From Bufo bufo (lineage: Eukaryota; Chordata; Amphibia; Anura; Bufonidae), in contig NC_053392.1 in NCBI RefSeq assembly GCF_905171765.1, positions 40,189,114 to 40,253,113 of the forward strand: DNA of 64,000 nt. Direction: 5' to 3'. This document shows, one piece after another, positions 24,920 through 38,005 of this stretch (position 1 is its first letter; every line of letters begins with the position of its first letter). The notes beneath the pieces are model-generated. The model was given only the letters and a program-made list of their open reading frames with translations. It was not told the DNA's origin and made no database searches. A program made the translations under genes and the position numbers.

Positions 24920-25552
24920 TGTTGAGCCACCTCTAGCCTGGATACAGGATGAGATACAGCCTCTAGCCTGGATACAAGATGAGATACGGCCTCTAGCCTG
25001 GATACAGGATGAGATACGGCCTCTAGCCTGGATACAAGAAGAGATACGACCTCTGGCCTTGATACAAGATTAGATACGGCCTCTATCCTGGATACAAGAT
25101 GAAATACGGCCTCTAGCCCGGATACAAGATGAGATACGGCCTCTAGCCTGGATACAAGATGAGATACGGCCTCTGGCCTTGATACAAGATTAGATACGGC
25201 CTCTAGCCTGGATACAAGATGAGATACTGCCTCTACCCTGGATATAGGATGAGATACTGCCTCTAGCCTGGATACAAGATGAGATGAGGCCTCTAGCCTG
25301 GATACAAGATGAGATACGGCCTCTAGCCTGGATACAAGATTAGATACGGCCTCTAGCCTGGATACAAGATGAGATACGGCCTCTAGCCTGGATACAAGAT
25401 GAGATACGGCCTCTGGCCTTGATACAAGATTAGATACGGCCTCTAGCCTGGATACAAGATGAGATACGGCCTCTAGCCTGGATACAAGATTAGATACGGC
25501 CTCTAGCCTGGATACAAGATGAGATACAGCCTCTAGCCCTGATACAAGATGG
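24920..25552. repeat. 30-bp minisatellite, about 21 copies
   Basis: The unit is CTCTAGCCTGGATACAAGAT then GAGATACGGC, exactly 30 bp over most of the array. Variants are TAGATACGGC and CTCTGGCCTT, which travel together and mark duplicated blocks. Confidence 0.95.
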
Positions 25553-26354
25553 TGGTGTAGACCATGTAGCTGCTTTGGGACCCAGGGGGGAAGGAATCCA
25601 GTGCTGAACTCCTTCTCCTCTTCCCTACAAGGAAACGCTGCACTTTTATTTAGATGCCACTAAGGAAAGCTCAATGCAAAGAGATTATTTCAGCCTCCAT
25701 TCCAGTAAATAGTAACTGTGCAAATTGCTATGCACTGAGCTCCCCCTAGTTGTGGCTGCAGGTAGCCAGCTTTGCAATAAAAGACAAGCAGATTCATCAA
25801 TGTATTTTTCTAGTTGTCTGTTGACAATGCCCAGAATGAGCACCATATTTGTGAAGCACCTATTCCACTTGCAAAATTCGAAAGTGGCTGAGGTGGAGGG
25901 CAACATTTTATTAGAAGTTTTTTTTTTCTGCTTAATTTAAAAAATCATATATTTGTCAGAAATCTGGGGTGTTGCGCCTTGCACTGTCTCGGATTGATTT
26001 TCGCACACATAATGGGAAACTTGGTAGGCTTGGGTCTATACTAAGTTTTGCTTTCAGGCTCTATGAGATTTGCAAATGCCCCTGGTACAAGCTGGTCCCA
26101 TAAATGCTGGATTGGCGATAAATCTGATGGAGCTGTAGCCCTCTACTAGGGTTGACTGATTGTTGTACGTGATGGCTCCCCCGATCATTACTCCATCAGT
26201 GTGTTACTCCACAGCAGAGGTAGGATTGAAACTTTTAGGCCTCCATACTCTAACATGGCTGTCATCGGATCCCAAACTGAACCTAGATTCATTTCCTATG
26301 TTTGTGGCGAAATTAAAGACAAAAGCAGAGTTATTTAGTTACTTCATGTTTTGA
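25553..26354. other. Intronic stretch, nothing recognised
   Basis: No tandem or inverted structure seen. Short frames overlap on both strands without recognisable domains. Confidence 0.4.
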
Positions 26355-27242
26355 TGTCATATAACTGTTATATATATTGTGTTCACAGAAGCAGAAAAGA
26401 TAATATGCCTTTAAGATTCATTATATAATGTAAGGTAAGCTCAATGACACAGCAGACACAACAGAAAACATAGAGTTAATCTGTTGTTGCTGGGCAGGAG
26501 TCTAGACCAATCACAGCCAGCCTCACACACAGCAGGAGTTTTGACCAATCACAGCCAGCCTCACACACAGCCTGTGTGGGAAATTCCCCTAGCTGGAATC
26601 ATTACACCAGAGGAGAGAAGCTGAACAGACATTCTCTCCACTAAGAGCTGTGTTTTATGGAAGCAGAGAGGCCAAAATAGGTATTTAAAACAGTTATATA
26701 ATGTTCCTACTTTTAATATAGTGATTAGAACTGTATACTGAACTAGTTATATGTGTGTTTACTTACAGCTCCACCAATTGCAAACTACAAAGTTCACAAT
26801 CCAAATTCAAATTCCATATTACAATCCAAATTGCATACAACCATACCAGATCATACTCAACCAATCTGCAAATAGTTACTGCTAACTGCATATTGCAAAT
26901 TGCGACCAAATTCAGCAAGTGAACTATTAGTTAGAGCTCAGATATACCTCTCAGAGAGATCATAAAGTGCTTAAATAACTTAAAGTGAGAGTACAGATAC
27001 TCAAGAAATATATCCACCATTTTATGTTGAATGACAAGATTGAACAGTTGAACCACCATTATGCATACTGCCATTTTATGAATCTTTATGCAACACGTGT
27101 TATGTACCTGGACTATCTGCTGCGGAGGCGGCATTGTTATATGAAGAAAAGTTGAAGTTAATAAAGAAGTTATTTCAAGCATTTGGTGTGCTCTTTAAAC
27201 CTGTTTTCGTAAAAAAGAAGCTAGAGGAATTACAGAGTAACA
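26355..27242 (+). mobile_element. Possible solo LTR
   Basis: The segment starts TGTCATATAACTG and ends GAGTAACA, so it has TG...CA edges. It has promoter-like and terminator-like words: two copies of GACCAATCACAGCCAGCCTC with CCAAT boxes near 26514 and 26544, TTATATAATG motifs, and AATAAA near 27160. No clear target-site duplication could be matched, and another repeat type is possible. Confidence 0.35.
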
Positions 27243-27249
27243 GACAGTC

Positions 27250-27725
27250 TGGTTAGACTAAAAGTCAGAGATATCAAAATTCTTCTAATGCCACAGCGCA
27301 AAAGGCACTTCATAGTGCTGCGCCTGCAACAACAAATCTAGCAGTCAACAATCTCTCACCAAGAGGTTCACTACTCAAAAGTTGCCTCTGAGAGCCTTTT
27401 TATAGGTCAGTAGGAGAAACACTTTTTTACGCCCTGTTGTGGCAAGACCCCGTGTCTAATCAGACCTCTGACTGTAATTGTTTGCATATCTGCCTCAGAC
27501 ATAACCGCAGGACGAGTTTTTAAAACAATCCAATCCAGGGAGTTTTTCTGATGCCTGATTGGAGTCGGGGAGGATTTTTTTTTCCTCTAAATTGAGGAAA
27601 ATTGGCTTCTACCTCACAGTTTTGTTTTTTTTTTACCTTCCTCTGGATCAACTTGCAAGATAACAGGCTAAACTAGATGGAAGGAAGGCTTTGTTCAGCC
27701 TCATAAACTATGTTAATATGTATGT
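27250..27725 (+). mobile_element. CR1-like LINE 3' end
   Basis: The tail contains CCTTCCTCTGGATCAACTTG, AACTAGATGGAAGG and CATAAACTATGTTAATATG. These resemble the conserved 3' end of amphibian CR1-type non-LTR retrotransposons, which terminate in short tandem words. Only the 3' portion is present, typical of 5' truncation on insertion. No reverse transcriptase domain here. Confidence 0.55.
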
Positions 27726-29177
27726 TCTATCTGGGTGCGGTATTTTTTTGTCAGTGCATGTATATTGATAATTAAAGTAAGGATGCGGCCAGGTTAAAAA
27801 GTTTAGACTGGCTTCTCAAAGAAGATATAGGTCTTCTTACAGAAACTAGGATCACATGCTGTTTGGTACTTTTTGATGGATTTGGTTGTCCAGTTTCCTA
27901 ACCAACTTTATTATTGCTCCAAAACATCTAAAAATGACGTCATCGAACCTGTTTAAAAGGTCCTGCTGTATTGTGTATACAGCTCCAATGCAGATCTATG
28001 TGTTACCATACATACCCATTCTTCGTAGTCTGATCTTGCAGTCATACTTCCTTCTTTCTTTCTGTTCCATGTACGTAGAACTTATTAGAAAGAAGTAGGG
28101 AACAGAAAACAATGAGTATTGCTGCAGGATCAGACTACACAAAGTTTTTTTGTTGTGGTCTGTTACCATGGAGACGGATAGGTTTCTACAGCATCACTAG
28201 AGCCAAAAATAATTTTTAATTCAAAACCTACTGCAAAGTTACTTCTCCTCTCCCCTTCACATGCTAATGTATGTCAAACAACAATTTTAGAAATGGGTGG
28301 AACTTATGTAATCTTTTTGTATTCTGACTTCAAGCAATGTTCTGTTTCCGGAAACATGAGCCCTGGTGGGCAGGGTCCTCTCTATCCCTCTGTACGAGTC
28401 TGTCACTCAGTTCAGGATTATAGTAAGCAACCACTGCATCCAAGGAGTTTGTCACAATGTCACACCTCCATTGCCCTCCATACCACGTCGTGCACCAGAT
28501 GCTAATGGGTGGTCATGAAGAAGATTCTGGCTTACTAGCACTCCTCTGGCAGGACACAATAGCATGGCGGTTAGCATTATTTTGATGTCCATAATACTTT
28601 GCATTGCAGAAGTATTGCAGTGTGTTATATTAACAGTCAGAAAATTGCATGTTCTAGTTCCTGGAACAAAAAGCTAAAATAAAAAAATAAGAATGAAATA
28701 AAATCCACATGAAAATAAAACATTTTCCATTCAAAAAGTATTGAGAGAAAAAACTTACACATAACTGTATTGACCCGAACTATAAAACTAATGTGTTATT
28801 GATCCTGCACAGTAAATGGATGGAAAATAAAAAATGCACTGAAAAACAATACCAGAATACTGTAGTTGTTTTTTGGTAATTTCGCCTAAAAAAAATAGAA
28901 TGAAAAGAGATCAAAAAGTCGAATGTACCCAAGTACCAATGAAAATTACAAATGAATCCCCCCCAAAAAATACCAAAAAGGTTTTGGCCCTCAGATGCAA
29001 AAAATAAATAATTTTTTTTTTTTAAAGAAATTAGTTTTTTATTGTGCAAAAATAGTAAAACTGGTGCTGAGCTGCAAAACCGCATACTACCTACAGACTG
29101 GTCTGGCACAGTTTTGAAAGATGACCTCTGTGTCTCCTGGTCTGCATAAATACAATGAAACTTGTGATCTTTTATAG
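27726..29177. other. End of intron 3
   Basis: About 28025-28140 has an imperfect foldback (GTAGTCTGATCTTGCAG against CTGCAGGATCAGACTAC), probably a small MITE fragment. Otherwise A/T-rich with no gene. The acceptor before exon 4 is GATCTTTTATAG. Confidence 0.4.
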
Positions 29178-29287
29178 GAGTGGAATGACTACAAACTACG
29201 ATGGAACCCAGCGGACTACGATAACGTCACCTCCATACGCGTCCCATCAGAGATGATCTGGATCCCGGATATTGTGCTATACAACAA
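29178..29287 (+). CDS. chrna2: Neuronal nicotinic acetylcholine receptor alpha-2, exon 4
   Basis: A 110-bp exon, the classical size for the family, with acceptor TTTTATAG and donor GTAAGT. It begins [19 protein letters not shown] and ends in the split Asn codon after DIVLYN, completed by the first base of exon 5. NVT is a glycosylation sequon. WIPDIVLY contributes the loop A tyrosine of the acetylcholine site on the principal face. WIPD, where alpha-4 has WRPD, and VPSEMIW, where alpha-4 has IPSELIW, agree with alpha-2 from family knowledge. Confidence 0.96.
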
Positions 29288-29710
29288 GTAAGTACAGAGG
29301 TGTAACATGTAGCTCTTGAGGTCCATACTAAAAATGGATAACCGGGACTAGTGTAATACCGGTGTCTTCTTCTGTAGGAGAGGAGCCGTTGGGTGATCAC
29401 CGGCACCATGTCATGGTGTGACTTCTAACCCGTCACCCTTTATAACTATTTCTTTAAGAATTTCCATGTATACAGAATGTTAGGTGGTTCCTGAGACTGA
29501 AGATTTGCCCAAAAAAGTAGATGCTGTAGAAAATTCACCATGAGCTGTGCACGGCGTATAGCAAATGCAAGGGTGCCCATAACGTCAACTGCATGAGGTC
29601 AACCATGGCCCAATTTTATGGCCCTTTCATGACAATCCGCTGTCTTGTCTCATTGCAACTGGTGCTGACCCTGGGTATCATAATTTTTTGGGACCTACCG
29701 CCCTCACCAC
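29288..29710. other. Start of intron 4, nothing distinctive
   Basis: Short non-coding stretch between the exon 4 donor and a terminal-inverted-repeat element. Confidence 0.4.
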
Positions 29711-31443
29711 TAGAGATGAGCGAATCGAAGTTCGTGAAGTGGAATTCGATCCGAATTTCAGGAAAAATTCGATTCGCACCAAATCCGAATTTCCTCATGC
29801 TTCGTGGTAACGAATAGCATTTTTTCCTAAAATGGCTGCTGCACTTGTGAGGACATGGAGCAAGGAACTCTGGGAAGGCGGGATCACCCATAATGCCATG
29901 CATGCAGCCAATCAGCAGCCAGCCAGCCATGTGATGTCACAGCCCTATAAATAGCCTCAGACATTTTCCAGTGTACTTAGTGCAGGGAGAGACGTCAGCA
30001 GGCGCTAGGGACAGTGCTAGGAAAGACTTCATTGTGCTAAAAAAAAGATTCACAAGTGCAGGGAAAGGATAGGGAGGAATCATTCCACAGCATTTATGTT
30101 ATACAGGGTTCAGTAGGGGATGTTATAGCCGGGGTAATAGGAACATTCCTATTACACCTTGCTGCACTGACTGGGGATCCAAATTGCCATTATACAGCTC
30201 TGTAATTCCAGCGAACTGTTCTTGTTATTAGGGTGCAAGTGCTGTGTGATACAGCCATTACCAGGGTTTATTACAAGGAAATATTTCTACGTCTTATTTG
30301 CCCTTGTGCGGTGCAGTGTATGTTCTAAAGCTGGCATGCTCAACCTGCGGTCCTCCAGCTGTTGCAAAACTACAACACCCAGCATGCCTGAACAGCCTAC
30401 AGCTATCAGCCTACAGCAGGGCATGGTGGGAGTTGTAGTTTTACAACAGCTGGAGGGCCGCAGGTTGAGCATCCCTGTTCTAAAGCATTTTTTGGCTTGT
30501 ATTAGTGGGAAAAAAGCTGTTGTGTGGTGAAGTGCGAAAATTACTGCCCCTTTTGCCGTGTATTGGTGGCAAAAGAAAAATATATTTGCTGTTCAGCGGT
30601 GCAGTTATCTGTTCTAAAGCCCTTTTTTGGTGTGTATTAGTGGGGAAAAAGAAAAAGGGCTTATTAACTGTTCTGTGTTGAAGTGAGAAAATTACAGCCC
30701 TTTTTGGTGTGTTTTAGTGGCAAAAAAAAAAAATATTTGCAGTTCAGCGGTGAAGTTCCATTGTACTATAGCCATTTACAGGGTGTATTAATAGGATAGA
30801 TACGTACCTCTTATTAGTTGTGCGGTGAATTGTGATCGTTATATTTATTTTTTGGGGTGTAAAAAGGAAAAAAATATATGTGACCAAGTGAAGGCGGATG
30901 CTCCACTAACAGGATCCGATTTTTGGGGGTTATTGTTCTGACAGATCAGAGGAAGGGCAAAATAATCAGTGACGTCAACACAAACTTACTGCTGACACCT
31001 CTCCACTCTGTCGGGGGGCTCTACTTGTATAAGCGTTTAATAGAACAGGTTCTGTAGACATCTATGTGGAATCAGCTGATGACGGTGTAAAAGGAGTGCG
31101 CTTCTACTTGGCGCTAACATCGACCTGTAAGGCTGAGTTCATACTTGGGTTATTTGGTCAGTTTTGGCCCCGTGACTGCCCAAAGAAGTGAAGTGTGCAG
31201 TGATTCTAAGAGCGACGCCTGTCATCTGCATGTCATACGGACTCACAGTGTTATTTCACTACCACAGCAGACTCCCTATGCGTGTTACTGCAAGGGACAG
31301 TGTTCTACACCACTATAAAGGCTCTCTGCAACCAGGAGATAGCCTTTTTTAATGCGATTTGGATAAATTCGGATCAAAGCAAATTTTCAAAAAAATTTGG
31401 CGGACCAGTCGAATCGAATTTTTGAAAAATTTGCTCATCTCTA
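29711..31443. mobile_element. Non-autonomous DNA transposon with TAGAGATGAGC termini
   Basis: The left end reads TAGAGATGAGCGAATCGAAG and the right end TTTGCTCATCTCTA, complementary and compatible with TA target duplication. Inside are loosely repeated blocks around GTTCTAAAGC, TGGTGTGTATTAGTGG and GCAGTTCAGCGGTG. No transposase frame. A hAT MITE is inserted at 30331-30477. Confidence 0.7.
30331..30477. mobile_element. hAT-type MITE nested in the larger element
   Basis: A 147-bp palindromic element. The right end reads CCGCAGGTTGAGCATCCCTG, i.e. a CAGGGATGCTCAACC terminus, and the left end is CTGGCATGCTCAACC. It is flanked by a perfect 8-bp duplication TTCTAAAG (30323-30330 and 30478-30485), diagnostic for hAT transposition. 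The arms include CCTCCAGCTGTTGCAAAAC and its near complement. Confidence 0.85.
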
Positions 31444-32576
31444 CTCACCACGTTTAATGGAAGGAGTGAGTGACAGGGGTCAACAGATGAATATGGCACG
31501 GTCATCATAATGTACTGTTCTTACAGCTGATGATGATTTGGTTGACTGTGTGTTCTTTATGGGTGGCCTTAAGATTTCTCCTCAGGGGCAGGACTACATT
31601 ATCGTTCATGCAAATGAGCTGGTTTTGTAGTCTCCATTCAGTACTTAAAATACTAAAATGTGATGTTCTCTTGTAAAAATGAAAGTAACCATGGAGTCCA
31701 GGTCTTGTTGTTTGGACTCTTGATACTTCAATACTGGAGTAAACTAGAGGCACCCTATAGGGTTATGTTACTGATTTCTACGCATGTTAGCCTTACCATA
31801 CTGTTTCATGAAGACAGTGCCTTTCCATATGCCTTATCAGGGCATATGTATATCATAAAGGAGGACCCCACTTAGGACCCTAGATATGAGTCAGAGCAGA
31901 GTGACGATTCTCACTCTGGCAGATCCATTTGTCCATGCTTTATGTAGTCAGCCATTCATTCAAGCACCTACTGCAGGGGAAATATCTTTGAGGGCTTCTG
32001 TAGGTGGACCCATTCTGTCTCATTGGCTAGCTCAGATAACTGGGACTTATGGGATTGAACTGCCGATTAACCCAAAAAGTCTGTTCTTTTTTTGTATTGT
32101 CACCGTCAGATCGGGGGTATCAGGTGTAACGCATGGTGTAGATGGGGCAGTGAAGGACAGTAGATCGGGGCAGTTGCCCCTTTTTCCAGTCCCGTGGGGA
32201 GACATGGATCGGTGTTTCTCCCCTAAGCTCTTTTTTTTTTTTTTTTTTTTTTTAGAAGGAATGAATTGCCTTGATCTATCGAATGTCACATTAATTTAGT
32301 GGCTTAATGAGTTCAGATCACAGAGAGCGGGCGTGAAGCCTGTCAGTTCCATTCAGTGCCGTCGGTTTGCATAACAAAGCAATTATCCTGCTAGGCTGGC
32401 TCGCCACACATTTAGCAGATATAATAATCCATCATGGCATGTTTGTGGCATTGTGAAGGCGCTAATTGTCAAGGTATCAGAAACTGCAGCTCTGCGGACG
32501 CCTGGAACCTGTCGTCCAGTGGTTCAGAGGGATTAATCTGCTATCCGTATTAAATGAATTCATATTCTGCATTTCA
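31444..32576. other. Intronic stretch with poly-T tract
   Basis: A T-run of about 23 lies at 32231-32253. Frames on both strands lack recognisable motifs. Confidence 0.4.
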
Positions 32577-33914
32577 TCTAATGTATAAAGCTGAGTGAGT
32601 GTATGTGTGTATGTATGTTCGCTAAAGGAATCCGCACCGTTGCATTTACAATCTTGAAATTTGGCACACAGGTACATCAGGTGTCCGGGAAGGTTTTAGA
32701 CCAGGTCTCAGCTCTCTAGCATGTACTGTTTCTGAGATATTCTCAGAAAATGCATTAGCCAATAGAAGCCTGGTCACATGACCCGTATCAGCCAATAGAA
32801 GCTCGCAGGCCCTTAGTTTCCACATACACACAGTTTTACACTAGGTTTCCATTACAACCCAGCCATTTTTCTTCACTGCTGTAGGTCAGTTTTAAAGGGG
32901 CAGGGCGCTGTGGATGACACTGTTAAGGGAGCGGAGTGCTGTGGAGGTCACAGTACAGGGGACAGGTAGGGTGGCCATTCAGGCCACCCTCAAAAGACAG
33001 ACTTAAAAACCCCGCTCCCGGGTCCCGCTAAGCCACACCCCAACCTGGTTGGCCATGCTCCCTCCTACTCCACAGCCAATGGGGATTGAAAAAATTAAGG
33101 TAAAAATCTACTTGTATCAGCTGCTGGGGTGAGAGGGAGGGTGACTTTCTCCCTGCAGCTCACGCTCAGACAGCACAGTGCTGCTGTCTGAGAGTGAGCT
33201 GTTCAAAAGGACATCGCTGTGTCCGTCTAGGCCCTGCACTGGACGGAGGACAGGGAGTCTGAAAGCCGGACTGTCCAACCTAAAACCGGACCTCTGGCCA
33301 CCCTAGTGGCAGGCTGCTGTGGAGGTCACAGTTAAGGGGACAATCCGCTATAGAGGTCAGTGTTAAGGGGCAGATTGCTGTAGAGGCCACTGTTAAGAGG
33401 AGAGGGTGTTGTGGAAATCACTGTTAAGGGGGTGGGATGCTGTGGAGGTCACTGTTAAAGGGGTGGGCACTGTGAAAGTCTCTGTTAAGAGGGCAGGGAA
33501 CAGTGGAGGTCACAGTTAAGGGGACGGTCCGCTATGGAGGTCAGTGTTAAGGGGCGGGGTGCTGTAGAGGTAATTTAAGGGGGCGGTATGTTGCGGAGGT
33601 TACATTTTAAGGGACCGGAGCTCTGTGCAGGTCACTGTTAAGGGGTCGGGTTATTTTGGAAATCACTGTTAACGAGATGGGGTACTGTGGAGGTCACTAA
33701 TAAATGGGCGGCCGCTGTGGAGGTCACTGTTAAAGGGGAGGGCGCTGTGGATGTTACTGTACAGGGGGCAGGCCGCTGTGGAGGTCACTGTTAAAGGGCC
33801 AGGGTGGTATAGATGTCACTGTTATAGTGGATACTGTCTATCTTTTAATGACACACACAAACATTAAATTAAGTAGATGAAATATACCCGAGCGAAGCCT
33901 GGTCCTTCTGCTAG
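32577..33914 (+). mobile_element. Non-autonomous Helitron
   Basis: Begins TCTAATGTATAAAGCTGAG after a host A and ends CCGAGCGAAGCCTGGTCC then TTCTGCTAG before a host T. This gives the 5'-TC, CTRR-3' and A/T insertion rules of Helitrons, with an imperfect GC hairpin just before the 3' end. There is no Rep/helicase gene. The interior holds an irregular minisatellite around GCTGTGGAGGTCACTGTTAA and a nested MITE. Confidence 0.75.
32967..33305. mobile_element. MITE nested in the Helitron
   Basis: Perfect 11-bp terminal repeats TAGGGTGGCCA and TGGCCACCCTA, compatible with TA duplication. It interrupts the GAGGTCACTGTTAAGGGG-type minisatellite of the Helitron, so it inserted later. Non-coding. Confidence 0.7.
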
Positions 33915-36184
33915 TTCCTCAATAAAGATGAACCAAAGACTTTGCTTCGGTTTGACACCTAGAATGGGGTGCATATTTGTCCACAGTATTGTATACTCTG
34001 CATTCAGAGGTATAACTTTCAGCTCCTTGGTGTCCATAACTGATTCATGACATTTATAATGCTAATAGTGACTGTTGGCTCCCCTAAAGCACCAGGTTCA
34101 GGGTCCAACTTTAATGGCCTATAGCCATTCATCCATCCTTTTACCTGTAGAGTTGTCTCATAAAGTGGACCTCATCGGGATGGATTTGTGAAACATATGT
34201 CCAAAGTGGCCATTTTTGGAAGGTTTTTCAGGCCTTAATGAGCTAATTAAGTGACAATAGCCAGGACGAGCCTGGAATTAAAAAGTCCTAGAAAATATAC
34301 CCCACCAGCTCACATACAGTACAATGCACCCTGTGGCTTATTTTGTTTTACCACTCGCCTTGTCTACATAAACCACATCATCAACACAAGATGGAAAATA
34401 CAAGTGGAAAGTAGGAACACCTAGTCACATAATGGAGGACATTTGTTACCACTATTAGTGCCTTATACCACAGGGTATCACAAAATACTTCCTCAGCAGC
34501 GCCAAATAAAATCATAGTGCAGCACAAAATACTTAGAGTGGCACAAAAAAACAGGCTGCACAAAATATCTCCCCAGCAGCACCAAATACCACAAGGCAGA
34601 ACAAAATACATCACTGGCAGTGTCAAATAAATGCTATAGTGCAGCACAAAATACAAAGAAATACTACCTACCAGCACAGAAGTTCTCCACAACAGCATGA
34701 AATACCACGGGGCATCACAAAATAAAACCACAGTGCAGCATTATCCCCCTTTCTACCTGTCCCTCATTGACAGCAGCATTGTCCCCTTCCTATCCCTCCC
34801 TCACTAAAAGCAGCATTGTCCCCTACCCACCCCTCTCCCACTGGCAGCATCATCATCCCCATTCTAATAATTGCCCCCTCAGACTTGCTGGCCTGTAGCA
34901 CAAGTGATCCTAGGGTCCAAGGGGGAGTTTTAGAAGACTTCTCATGTTTTCCAGTTCTTCCTCCAGACTCCTTCTGAACTGCTCACTGGGTGAAGGACTT
35001 ATTGTGAGGAATATCATTATAGGGCCTTCAGCCATTCAAACCTCGGAAACTGCACTGATACAGCAGGGCTTACATTATCTGTTAATTTTCTGCTTCGACA
35101 TCTTTTGCGCATCCCCCAAACAACCGGCTCACCAGTAATCTGCCTAGTAGGGCAGATTTCCAGTCCAATCCTGTCTAAAACTACTCATCTTATTATACTA
35201 CAGATGTTCTATGGTATGTGGTCTCCAACCTTTGGGTCTTCAGCATATGAAAACCTAGCATTCCCAGCATGCCCTAGGTTGGTCACAGATTACAAAACAC
35301 TGATTTACAGTACATTACATGAGTTGGATTTACCTTACAGTGCCTCCTATAGGTTTTGAAAGCTATTGCAGCATAATTAAATAATTCTAGGTTCAGTAGT
35401 CTCTCAAGGTGCAGAGACACAACGTTATCGGTCCAGCATAGTGCAGAAAGTGTGGACCATTGGATTCCATGCAGCACTTTTGTTACCTTTTTGTGTTCTA
35501 CTTTAAAAATTTCCCTTTTCAATTTATTTTTATTCCTCCCCCCTCCTCCCCCCCATCACAGAGTCCCCTGTCATAGTTAAACAACCTGCAGCCAGGCCAC
35601 CATAGGTAATAACAATGGATCACTGTAATATACTCTCCCAGAGGCTGCAGCTATTTGGAAATAGATTTTTGTTTCTATGTTGTGTCAGATACATCTTTGT
35701 CTTTCGAAGTAAATTGGTTAATTTTCGGAAAAACTCATTTTGTTCCTTCCGACTCAACTGCGATTTATAAATCAGCAGATCCCGTGCTGCTTAAAATAAG
35801 TGGCCAAGAATAGTCTTCTGTGGATAAGAAATGATGTCCTGGGATGGGTCCTGGAAACTGAAGGAGAAATTCATTTACTGCACAGCAGAAAGTAAAATCA
35901 GATCAAAACCAATGAAGTGCATGAAGGAATGTAAGAAAAAAGGGACAAAATATGTAAAAATATTCAATCAGTTAATATTTCCACCTTTTAAAATTAGAAC
36001 CAACATCATCCGGTCATTGGATTACTAACTGCAGTATGAGACTAGGAAATGTGTCCATTTAGTCTTTAGTATCAGATCGGTGTGGGTCCAACTCCTGAAT
36101 ATCTACCCATCAAATGATCAAAGGGGCTCTTCATTGTTTATCAGGTGTATCTCAGAATATTTTGCAGTGGCTGTGCCTGGGGAT
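33915..36184. other. Intronic stretch with a degenerate short tandem region
   Basis: About 34430-34740 contains loosely repeated words such as GCAGCACAAAATAC and CAGCACCAAATA. No exon-like frame was accepted. Confidence 0.4.
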
Positions 36185-38005
36185 GCAGTACTATAGTAGT
36201 TATATTCTTGTACATAGGAGCAGTATTATAGTAGTTGTATTCTTGTACATAAGAGCAGTATTATAGTAGTTATATTCTTGTACATAGGAGCAGTATTATA
36301 GTAGGTATATTCTTGTACATAGGAGCAGTATTATAGTAGTTATATTCTTGTACATAGGAGGCAGTATTATAGTAGTTATATTCTTGTACATAGGAGCAGT
36401 ATTATAGTAGTTATATTCTTGTACATAGGAGCAGTATTATAGTAGTTATATTCTTGTACATAGGAGCAGTATTATAGTAGTTATATTCTTGTACATAGGA
36501 GGCAGTATTATAGTAGTTATATTCTTGTACATAGGAGCAGTATTATAGTAGTTATATTCTTGTACATAGGATCAGTATTATAGTAGTTATATTCTTGTAC
36601 ATAGGAGCAGTATTATAGTAGTTATATTCTTGTACATAGGAGCAGTATTATAGCAGTTATATTCTTGTACATAGGAGGCAGTATTATAGTAGTTTTATTC
36701 TTGTACATAGGAGGCAGTATTATAGTAGTTATATTCTTGTACATAGGAGCAGTATTATAGTAGTTATATTCTTGTACATAGGAGCAGTATTATAGTAGTT
36801 ATATTCTTGTACATAGGAGCAGTATTATAGTAGTTATATTCTTGTACATAGGAGCAGTATTATAGTAGTTATATTCTTGTACATAGGAGCAGTATTATAG
36901 TAGTTATATTCTTGTACATAGGAGCAGTATTATAGTAGTTATATTCCTGTACATAGGAGCAGTATTATAGTAGTTATATTCTTGTACATAGGAGCAGTAT
37001 TATAGTAGTTATATTCTTGTACATAGGAGCAGTATTATAGTAGTTATATTCTTGTACATAGGAGGCAGTATTATAGTAGTTATATTCTTGTACATAGGAG
37101 CAGTATTATAGTAGTTATATTCTTGTACATAGGAGCAGTATTATAGTAGTTATATTCTTGTACATAGGAGCAGTATTATAGTAGTTATATTCTTGTACAT
37201 AAGAGCAGTATTATAGTAGTTATATTCTTGTACATAGGAGGCAGTATTATAGTAGTTATATTCTTGTACATAGGATGCAGTATTATAGTAGTTATATTCT
37301 TGTACATAGGAGGCAGTATTATAGTAGTTATATTCTTGTACATAGGAGCAGTATTATAGTAGTTATATTCTTGTACATAGGAGGCAGTATTATAGTAGTT
37401 ATATTCTTGTACATAGGAGCAGTATTATAGTAGTTATATTCTTGTACATAGGAGCAGTATTATTGTAGTTATATTCTTGTACATAGGAGCAGTATTATAG
37501 TAGTTGTATTCTTGTACATAAGAGCAGTATTATAGTAGTTGTACTCTTGTACATAAGAGCAGTATCATAGTAGTTATATTCTTGTACATAGGAGCAGTAT
37601 TATAGTAGTTATATTCTTGTACATAAGAGGCAGTATTATAGTAGTTATATTCTTGTACAAAGGAGCTGTATTATAGTAATTATATTCTTGTACATAGGAG
37701 CAGTATTATAGTAGTTATATTCTTGTACATATGAGCAGTATTATAGTAGTTATATTATTGTACATAGGAGCAGTATTATAGTAGTTATATTCTTGTACAT
37801 AGGAGCAGTATTATAGTAATTATATTCTTGTACATAGGGGCAGTATTATAGTAGTTATATTATTGTACATAGGGGCAGTATTATAGTAGTTATATTCTTG
37901 TACATAGGAGCAGTATTATAGTAGTTATATTCTTGTACATAGGGGATGCAGTATTATAGTAGTTATATTCTTGTACATAAGAGCAGTATTATAGTAGTTA
38001 TAGTC
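36185..38005 (+). repeat. 35/36-bp minisatellite, array 2a
   Basis: Same monomer and orientation as array 1 (AGCAGTATTATAGTAGTTAT then ATTCTTGTACATAGG), about 51 copies. The array resumes at 39361 after a Tc1-like insertion, so 36185-40130 is one split array. Confidence 0.97.

Noticed and set aside
31886..32299. 137-codon plus-strand protein
   Set aside because: Ends in a poly-T-encoded Phe run, has no motif and has an equally long antisense frame.
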